Shown: positions 56,285-64,000 of the stretch, piece after piece
Numbering within the stretch: position 1 is the first letter of the stretch
Layout: each line of letters starts with the position of its first letter
Origin: Sarcocystis neurona
Taxonomy: Eukaryota > Apicomplexa > Conoidasida > Eucoccidiorida > Sarcocystidae
DNA length: 64,000 bases
Direction of reading: 5' to 3'
Assembly: GCA_000727475.1 (NCBI GenBank)
Contig: KL647328.1
Coordinates: 424,003 to 488,002, forward strand
Program-made: the position numbers and the translations under genes
Notes under the pieces: model-generated
What the model was told of the DNA's origin: nothing
The model's input: only the letters and a program-made list of their open reading frames with translations
Databases searched by the model: none

Positions 56285-58110
56285 CGCATGCGCAGCAAAT
56301 CCTTTGATATATCACAAGCTTCTTACAGACATACAAATACATCAACTCAACCTTTTCCCCCATATATATATATATATATATATATGGACCTATATGTATA
56401 TACAGGTATAAGTGGAAGTGTGGACGTATATATATATATATGTATATACATAGGCGTACAGATATATGTAGTCATAAAGTGTGGATTATATATATATATA
56501 TACATATGCGTATACATATATGCATATGTAGATACAAGTGTGGATATATAAACATATATACATGTACATATATGTCTCTATAAGTACCTGCCTAGAGTGT
56601 GTATATGCTTATCTACATATATATATATATATACAGGCGAGGATATATATACACATATACATATGTATATACATAGCACGAATGCAAACGTGGGTATATG
56701 TACGTATATATACGTGCATCGACGTACGTGCCTTCTCTGGGTGTTTGTAGGTCCCTCCTTACTACTAAATTCGCACGTCTATGTACACGAGAGTCTTCTT
56801 AGCTTCTTTTTACGTCCCACACGAGAAAATGGAATACACACAAATATAGGGGAGCATGTGCAACTGATCTCCTCTACGTATATATATATATATACATGTA
56901 TGCGTATATGTACGTGTGCATCGAAGAGTCAGCAGCCTCACAGTCCTTGCTGTTGACAGCAAGCTTCTCAAAAAATAGGAAGCTGAACATCATCAGGCTT
57001 CTGTGTCACCTGTCTTCTCTCTTTCAGTTTCTTCTCTTTTTCTTCTTCTGTTCATCGCTCTTTTTCTCTCTGTCCCCCTCATAATCTTCGTTTCCTCTCC
57101 ACCGACCCTACGCTGCTCTTTCTCTGTGTGTACCTCCTCCTACATATAACACACAGACACGTGACACTCTCGCTCGCTCTCTCTCTATTTCTCTTCCTCT
57201 CTCTCCCTCCTCCTCTCTGTCTCAATCTCTCTCTCCATACGTGTCTGCCTCTCCCTCTCTATACATAGATATATATATATATAAATGGAGGTATATATGT
57301 ATATACCTATATATATGCATATATATATATGTATATGTATGTATATATATATATGTATGTATATACCTCTCTCTCTTCTTCTCTCTCTCTCCCTCTCTGT
57401 TTCTTCCTATGCGTCTGCCGTTCCCTCTGTATAGATATAGACATATATATGTGCTTGTACGTATATATATATATCTATATGCATATATATACATATATAT
57501 ATATATACGTACATATATACCTCTCTGCCAGCCCCTCTCTCTTGCTCTTCCTCTCTGCTCTGTCTCTTTCTGTCTTTCTCTCTCCATCTCTTTCTCTCTT
57601 TGTATGTGTCTGCCTTTCCCCTTGTATACGTGTACGTATATACACATATATATATACACACATATACATATATACACATATATATATATATATGTATCAC
57701 TCTCTCGCTCTCTCTCCCTCTTCTCGCTCTCTCGCTTTCTCGTCCTCTCTGTCCCTTTCTCTGTTCGTGTGTTTCTGCCTTTGTCTCTGTATATTCTTAC
57801 TCGTTTGCTACGCACAACGTTTCTTTGCCGATACGTGCGTTGGTCTGTCCCTCTACACTTATATAAAGACACATACACACATATACACGCATATCCACGT
57901 ACACAAGTCTACCAAGCTACCTACCAGTTTTACGAAATACGTAAACATACATATATATATATACGTATATGTATATCCAGAGCTACACCAAGCCACAGCG
58001 TTGTATGCTACACGCGGGGAGTGGTGCGCACCTTTTGGCTTGCTGTTAACTCTGAATATATATATATATATATATATGTAGTATCTCTATGGGTGAGGTA
58101 AGTACAACAA
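56285..58110. repeat. TA and CT microsatellite, probable intron
   Basis: 56350-56700 is TA/CA repeat with short unique insertions; 56720-57110 is mostly unique; 57110-57800 is CTCTCT/TATATA organised in larger units (separate entry); 57840-58080 is TA/CA. No supportable coding sequence. Confidence 0.65.
57235..57800. repeat. Higher-order repeat of about 165-195 bp (CTCT block plus TA block)
   Basis: Four copies of the order GTGTCTGCC(T/G)(T/C)TCCC(T/C)(T/C)T, TATA-rich tract and CTCTCTC tract. The TCTGCC cores lie near 57244, 57414, 57609 and 57774. Confidence 0.65.
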
Positions 58111-58117
58111 ACATTAC

Positions 58118-58566
58118 CTGCTAAGTCCGTATGATCTTCTGCTTTTCATCTCGAGAAACGCATGCAACGTCGACTTCCGCGGGCCTCCCGATCTCTCTCC
58201 TGCTGGCTGTCCGTCGATGTCGTCCCCTGCTGCTGCTCCTCCTTCCTCTTCGGCCGATGCTGCTGCAGCTTCTTCTCCACAGAGAGCAGCTGCAAGTCCT
58301 GCCTTCCCTGCTCCCAACTCGTTTCCTCTGCCACCCAGTACACGCTCCTGCTGCGGCCGCTGCCGCTGCGGCTGCTGCTGTCGCTGCTGCTTCTGCTGTC
58401 GCTGCTGCTGGTGCTGTGTGTACAGCGCTTGGTGTTTGACACGTACAATCCATCCGCGCAGGCTCCACAGGCGACAGAGCGCCAGCCACTCCCTCTCTCG
58501 AAGTTCTTTCGCTGCTTCGAAGGCTGCGTATATCCGATAGTGAGTCAGCGGCGTGAGCAGCATCAT
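58118..58566 (-). CDS. Large minus-strand gene (or separate gene): conserved-looking exon
   Basis: The acceptor is TGCCGTGTCGCGTGCAG. The exon reads MMLLTPLTHYRIYAAFEAAK, then ELREREWLALCRLWSLRGWI and VRVKHQALY, a Gln-rich run, an Ala/Gly/Glu linker, and PRKSTLHAFLEMKSRRSYGL. Both ends are ambiguous: the exon begins with ATG ATG, which could be the true start of translation, and the AGCAG|GTAATG donor at its end overlaps an in-frame TAA, so the gene could end here (58114). If the donor is used, the phase fits the exon at 56253. The Trp/Tyr/Arg-rich first half is repeat-free and clearly coding. Confidence 0.55.
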
Positions 58567-58958
58567 CTGCACGCGACACGGCACCGACAACACCCGCAGC
58601 GACAGCGACAGAATTGAAGCAGTCGCAGTCGCACCAGCAGCAAAAGCAGCAGCAGAAGCAAGAGCAGCAGCTGAAAATGGGAGAGAAACCATAACCGTAG
58701 CAGCAGCAAGAGCAGCCGCAGAGAGTTGGAGAGAAGTCGTAATAGCAGTAGCAGCAGCAGCAAGAGCAGCAGCAGCAGCCAACGATAGAGAAGAGCCGCA
58801 GCAACAGCAGCAGCAGCAGAAGACGGGAAGCAGCAAGAGCAGCAGAACAGCAGTGATGCGGAGGCAGACTGTTAGGAGGGGGAGGAGCAGGCGCAGCAGG
58901 GAGCACACCCAGCAAAAAACGCCGACACGTGCAGCAGCAGCAGCAGGAGCACCAATAC

Positions 58959-59087
58959 CACTGCTCGCGCAGACACCCCTCGCCTTCCGCCCCGCTGACT
59001 TTCGACCGCACTGGGGCCACGAGAACGGCGCGAAGGGAACGTGTGAAGAAGACGCTCATCACATGTGGAAATGGTAGGTCGCGAACG
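58959..59087 (-). CDS. Large minus-strand gene: short Arg-rich exon (or first exon in another frame)
   Basis: The acceptor is TTTGTTTCTACTTCACCAGCAG at 59088 and the donor GCAGTG|GTATTG at 58959/58958. In phase 0 it reads RSRPTISTCDERLLHTFPSR, then RSRGPSAVESQRGGRRGVSA, and joins in phase to the exon at 58566. A different frame starts with an ATG at 59059 (MSVFFTRSLRAVLVAPVRSK), which resembles a mitochondrial presequence but does not join the next exon in phase with this donor. The 392-bp intron after it is a CTG-type tract on the sense strand. Confidence 0.42.
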
Positions 59088-59099
59088 CTGCTGGTGAAG

Positions 59100-61938
59100 T
59101 AGAAACAAAGACATGGACGACCTGGCTGAAGAAAGCCGCTTCCATTTTCTTGTAGCGGCAGTCAACACAACTTGGTAAACACGTCGACACATGTGGGCAG
59201 ATATCCACATATATACGTATATCCTGTACATGCGCATACTCATGCGTATGCATGCGTATTGAATATGTACGTACACAAAGTGGGGCTATGCAGATTTGCC
59301 GGTGCCGCTGCAGAAGGTCTTCGCGAGAATATGTGAGAAAGACGCGTAGCGGAGTGTACATACAGTCGCTTCATACAAAGGCACACGTATATCTCTGCGG
59401 AAGTGCATATTTATTGGAACAAATCTTCAGCAAGGAAAGACAGGCATGTACAGATGTCCTTCGAGACGTGAATACGTCCACTATGACACAAAGAAATACA
59501 CATCATTTTCTTCTTCAAAACTACAGCTCTACACGTCTAGACAGGTGCCACATATATATATATATATATGGAATACACACAAGTCTCTCTCTCTGTATAT
59601 ATATCCACATATTTTAGTAATACACATAAGTCTCTCTTTCTATATATGTATATATCTATATATGTATGTAATACACACAAGTCTCTCTCTCTACCTATCT
59701 ATCTATCTATATATATATATATACATACATACGCGCAAGTAGTACACAAAAGTCTCTCTCTCTACACATATACATATATATATATATATACGTAAGTAAT
59801 AGAGATAAGTCTCTCTTTGAAAACGATACATGCAGATACTTGGACAGGTGGAGAGACAGATCAACTCTACCGTACACACAAGACGTGGAAAAACGGCCCC
59901 TACGTGTACACAAACACGCACGTATACAAACAGGTACAGAGACATGTATACATATATATATGTCCACATCCACCTATTCATACATATCTATGTATTTACC
60001 CGTATGCATATTGATACGTGCGATATACTCATGCACACAACTTAACACATGCACGTGTCACTGCACATACACATATAGTGGTACCTATATATATATATAT
60101 GTGTAAAACCGTGATCAAGGTACATATACGTGAATATATCCATATACACACAAGTGAAGTGGCAGGTGCTGTTTTTTGGTGTACGAAGACGGTATGAGAG
60201 AGTAAGAATGGCCGGTCTCTTCGTAAAAGGGAAGAAAACGAGAGGGGACGACCAGTCAACGCCACGACGAAGACTACACAGACGAACAGGCAGGCGTCTG
60301 CGTCTACGTCCAGCGACAGTTGCGAAGTTAATGCATGCGGCACGCAAAAAATATTCGAACAAAATGACTCGCTCTCTCTCTGCCTGCTGACGTACACACG
60401 TACACAAATACATACACATATGTATAGATGGCACGTACACGCTTTCTACGTCGCACTGCGCGCTAACAACTACTCTGTTCCTCTCTATTCGTTCTATCGC
60501 CCATATGTAGAATCAGACGTACACATATATATATGTATATGCGGGTAGACGTACCCACGTACAATACATACAAGTCCACGTGTATACATATATATATATA
60601 TATATGCGTATATGCAGCTACGCATTTCACTGTCTATACAAGCGAGTATACGCTTACGAACATATACGTATATATGGACAGACATATATATGCGTTTACC
60701 AGTAGTACAGGTACACACACACACACACCTACGTATATATATATATACACATAAGAACATGTGCAGTTGTACACATCACTCTCTACACAAGAAAGCAGGT
60801 GTAAAGAGAAGTACTATTCCATAACATGACATCAATTAAAGTTATACACACGTACATATATATATATACATATACATATATATACATGTATATATATGTA
60901 CAGGTGCGATTTATCGGGCTTACTTTCAAAACATTGGCGGCGAGAAGTACGCGAGGGCTGTCGAGTGGACGGCACCCCTGAAGCGCAGATCAAAGCAACC
61001 GCAGTTCAACCACCGAGCCGAATAACAGATACACCTACAAGATATACAACTATTTCCTTCTTTCTACCTCTCTGTCTATATACACGCATTTATATATATA
61101 TATCTCACTCTATGCCTATATACATGTATATATACATATACACACATGTGTGTATATGTATAAGTGTATACATATATGTGTCTCACTCTCTCGCTCTTCC
61201 TCTCTCCCGCTCTCTCTCTATGTATATATATATATGTATACATCAGAAGCAGCAGCTTTTTGATTTACCACGTATATACGTCAGATACATATGCATATAT
61301 ACATACACAAAAGAATATACATATATATATTTATATAGGCAGATGTAGAGCTACATACAAATATCGGCAATATGTAGACGGAAATGACATACAATACACA
61401 CATACCTACACATACATACATATGTTCGTACACACATACATATTCATGCATGCACACATACCATTTACATATATATATATATATATATAGGTACCGGTTC
61501 TTCCCAGAAGCAGACGCAGTGAAATGACACAGAGATGTACATACGTGCAACCGCGTATACCCATGTCTTTACAAGAGGGACAGAGACGCATGCGATCATA
61601 ACACACACGTAAACGTAGTTGGCACTCTGTACGTATCTACGAGTATATCCTGTGCCATAAATATATATATATATATATGTATATAGGCAGATAGATAGAT
61701 AGAGAGAGAGAAAGCTAAGTATAGGTATAGATCTACATACATCTGACTACGAATGTATGATTGTAAGTACACAACCGTATATAAGAGACAAGTAAAGCGC
61801 GTTAAGGAGGCAGGGATAGGGCAAGCTGCTTCTCGTCTACGAAGAGAAAAGTAGCATGCATGCGCAAAGACAGGAACGGAAATTTTTTAAACGTGAAAGT
61901 ATGCGTAGGAGAGAAACGAAGAGAAACGTGTCACTTAC
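59100..61938. repeat. TA/CA/CT microsatellite, probable intron, with small unique islands
   Basis: Long (TA)n, CATA and CTCT tracts. Unique islands lie at 59280-59540, 60160-60380, 60905-61050 and 61500-61640. In the 60.2-kb island a plus frame from the ATG at 60208 encodes 60 strongly basic residues (MAGLFVKGKKTRGDDQSTPR at the start) ending at 60390; I regard it as unproven. Confidence 0.6.
59560..59820. repeat. Five copies of TAATACACAxAAGTCTCTCTCT plus TA tract
   Basis: The core AAGTCTCTCT recurs near 59580, 59630, 59680, 59750 and 59808, each preceded by an AxTACACA or AATAGAGAT-type stretch and followed by a TA tract. Period about 50-70 bp. Confidence 0.75.
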
Positions 61939-62040
61939 GCTGCTGCGTCCGGAAACTGCTGCAAGAGCAATGTCGTCGACAGCAGGCAGGCCCCGGCCAA
62001 ATACGTGGGGAGCAGCAATCTTTCGCGCCTGGACATACTC
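61939..62040 (-). CDS. Large minus-strand gene (or separate gene): short exon
   Basis: It ends at a strong donor, GCAGC|GTAAGTGA. The sequence is ordinary and repeat-free: EYVQARKIAAPHVFGRGLPA, then VDDIALAAVSGRSS. The acceptor could be TCGAGTTGCAG (start at 62040, phase 0) or GCGGCGCAG (start at 62065, adding about eight residues in a different entry phase). With the first, both neighbours fit in phase. Upstream of it, 62070-62300 is a CTG-type tract on the sense strand, as expected for intron here. Confidence 0.5.
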
Positions 62041-62069
62041 CTGCAACTCGAAGCCGTTCACGCGCCTGC

Positions 62070-63770
62070 GCCGCGCAGCAGCAGCGGGACACAACGCAAG
62101 GAGAATGCACACGCGCGCAACGCGCGGCAGCAGCAGCAGCAAATGCAGAGAGACGCACCAGCCGGAGAAGACGGAGCGGCGCCGCGCAGCAAATCAGCAG
62201 CAGCAGCGGCACCGGAAGACGGAGGTGCAGCCGCAGAAGAAGAAGCGGTAGTAGCCGAAGCAGCAGCAACAGCAGCAGCGACGCAGCAGCAACATCGGTG
62301 ACAGCGCAGCCAGGACGAACTATGTTCTCCTATATATATATACACACACAGAGAGGAAGCTCCGAACGCGTGTATCCCTATGTATGTATATATAGTTGGG
62401 GGAGTCTATGTATATACGTTCGCGTGGATATTCACGACTACGTCTGTGTACGTGCAGACGCGCGTGTGCCTGCAACAAACCCGACGTAAATCCCCCATCC
62501 CACTTCCACACCGCGTCCTGGCAAAAAAGGAGTCTTCACACATATACATTTGTCTACATACTTGCATGCATACGCACACATATATATAAATAAATGGGTA
62601 TATATATGTGTTTGTATAGGTGTGTGGGTCTAGGGGTGCATGCGTCACAGGGGTAGGGACGAGAAGAGAGTCTCAGCGAGAAAAACGAATCTACACACAT
62701 AAATTCTCTCCTGCTTTCATATCAATAGATGAACAAATCAGGGCTCGTCTCCATAGCCATACACACACATATTAATGTGTGCATGCATAACATGTATATA
62801 TATATGTGTAGATATGTAGTCGTATCCTTACATACATATCCATGATATATATGTAAAGGTATGTACGAATATCAACACTTGTGTGTACAACATACAAGTG
62901 GACATGTAGATACGTCGTAGTATTCGTACGACTACGTATAATATATATAGATAAAAATAAATGTGAGTATATGTGTGTGTCTGTATGTACATATGTAGTA
63001 CTGCCCATATGTGTATGTATAAGATATATAAATATATATATGTGAAAATGGAGAGACGTAGATGTATACGGAATATATATGTATCTATATTATCTATCTA
63101 TCTCTCCCTATATATGTACATATATATGTGAATACGGAAAGAGTAAAGTGTATCCGTATATGCGTGTATATTATATATGTATAGGCAATCACGTGGATGT
63201 GTCCACATATGTGTGCGCATATTATCTATATGTGGAGAGGGATATTCACGTAGTTGTGTGTAAAGTAATATACATATATATATGTAGATGAATACCTTTA
63301 TACATATTGATACGTTTTCATATTGTGTGCAAATCTAAGAGAACGTCCTGATGCGCGCACACTCCTTTCGATATACGCGTTTCATCGCATGCGCAGTTTA
63401 TGTCTGCATATCGACGGCCAACGGCCTTCGTGCTCCTCTCCTTCTCTCTTCGATTGTCCTCCTCTCCGTCATTTCAGGCGTGGACTACGCCTACACACGT
63501 GTGTGACAACACCTACAAGAGATGTATATATCCACCTTCTAGGATCAACAAGGATACATATATATATATATCGATATCTGCACCTATCTACCTATATATA
63601 TATATACATATCTATACGTGTACATATACATACGTGCACTTGTATACATTAATTTCCGTAGCTCTACACGTATATACATATATATAATAGAGACGCGTTC
63701 TTGTGTATATATATATATATATGTATATGACATGAAAAGCAGATAGGCCCCAAGTGCTTGCGGCGGAAAC
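62070..63770. other. CAG-type tract then TA/CA microsatellite, probable intron
   Basis: 62070-62300 is GCAGCAGC-rich on the plus strand. 62330-62650 is mixed with TA patches. 62760-63310 is TA/CA microsatellite. 63320-63500 is a unique island with open plus frames of about 60 codons and no domain. 63510-63740 is TA microsatellite. Confidence 0.5.
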
Positions 63771-63774
63771 TTAC

Positions 63775-63884
63775 CGCCAGCTGTTTAGGAGGCGGAGAGT
63801 ATTGGCTCTGCGCAGCGCGATGAAGACGAAGAGGTGGCAGCAGGCGGCCGGAGGAATACGGCGCTGGCACAGGCTGCTGATCAC
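63775..63884 (-). CDS. Large minus-strand gene: second exon in the model
   Basis: The acceptor GTGTGGGGTTATTGCAG at 63885 and donor CTGGCG|GTAAGT at 63775/63774 are both near consensus, so the exon itself is well supported. Two frames are protein-like: DQQPVPAPYSSGRLLPPLRL followed by HRAAQSQYSPPPKQLA, which fits the phases of both neighbours, and VISSLCQRRIPPAACCHLFV, which would need another partner beyond the window. Confidence 0.5.
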
Positions 63885-63936
63885 CTGCAATAACCCCACA
63901 CCAACACGCATGCAAATTTAAACTGCACTTGCTCAC

Positions 63937-63952
63937 CTTCTTGAAGACACAT
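63937..63952 (-). CDS. Possible first exon of the large minus-strand gene (five codons)
   Basis: GAAG|GTGAGC is a consensus donor 52 bp before the next acceptor. In phase, the only ATG is at 63952, giving MCLQE before the junction. It lies at the edge of TA microsatellite, so the exon may instead continue past the right end of the window. Confidence 0.3.
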
Positions 63953-64000
63953 CAATATATACACATATACACACATATAAATTGGTGTGTTCTATATTTA
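63953..64000. repeat. TA/CA microsatellite at window end
   Basis: ATATATACACATATACACACATATA and similar; nothing else seen. Confidence 0.7.

Noticed and set aside
44636..63952. Firm naming of the large gene as the TFIIIC B-block subunit
   Set aside because: Only weak winged-helix-like patterns support it. The low-complexity inserts and lack of a search make a name unsafe.

Overview
The window looks like nuclear DNA of a coccidian apicomplexan, most likely an Eimeria species. The signature is protein-coding DNA riddled with CAG/AGC/GCA trinucleotide tracts that read as long runs of Gln, Ser and Ala inside otherwise ordinary domains, large introns and spacers made of TA/CA/CT microsatellite, and sharp alternation between repeat-rich and repeat-free blocks. 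No bacterial features (operons, insertion sequences, CRISPR) are present. I saw no tRNA or rRNA gene and no viral or toxin gene.

Layout, left to right. 0-12.5 kb: repeat-rich, with several short genes or exons of unknown function on both strands, separated by TA/CA microsatellite. 12.99-16.69 kb (+): a nucleotide-sugar/triose-phosphate transporter (SLC35-like) expanded to 1232 residues by low-complexity insertions. 16.8-23.1 kb: a repeat-free, gene-poor block. 23.39-26.85 kb (+): the best gene of the window, an FHA domain joined to a Pin1-type peptidyl-prolyl isomerase, followed by a small Cys-containing protein (27.27-27.76 kb, +). 27.9-34.1 kb: a second repeat-free, gene-poor block. 34.1-42.0 kb (+): a pyrimidine-rich leader, CAG-rich DNA, then a 1120-residue secretory-pathway protein whose frame is broken in a run of nine G. 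42-44.6 kb: microsatellite and one probable terminal exon. 44.6-63.95 kb (-): a chain of ten exons whose splice phases all agree and which can be read as one very large minus-strand gene of about 2,917 codons, with TA/CT/CAG microsatellite filling its introns. It carries several winged-helix-like segments. The upper part of that chain is less certain than the lower part, and it could be two genes.

The genes do not form a pathway that I can see. The two well-recognised proteins are a Golgi/ER-type sugar transporter and a phospho-dependent prolyl isomerase. Because CAG-rich DNA is open in most frames on both strands, long open frames alone mean little here. I relied on domain similarity, splice-site phase, amino-acid character and in-frame stops. 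Intron positions are read by eye and have not been tested against RNA.
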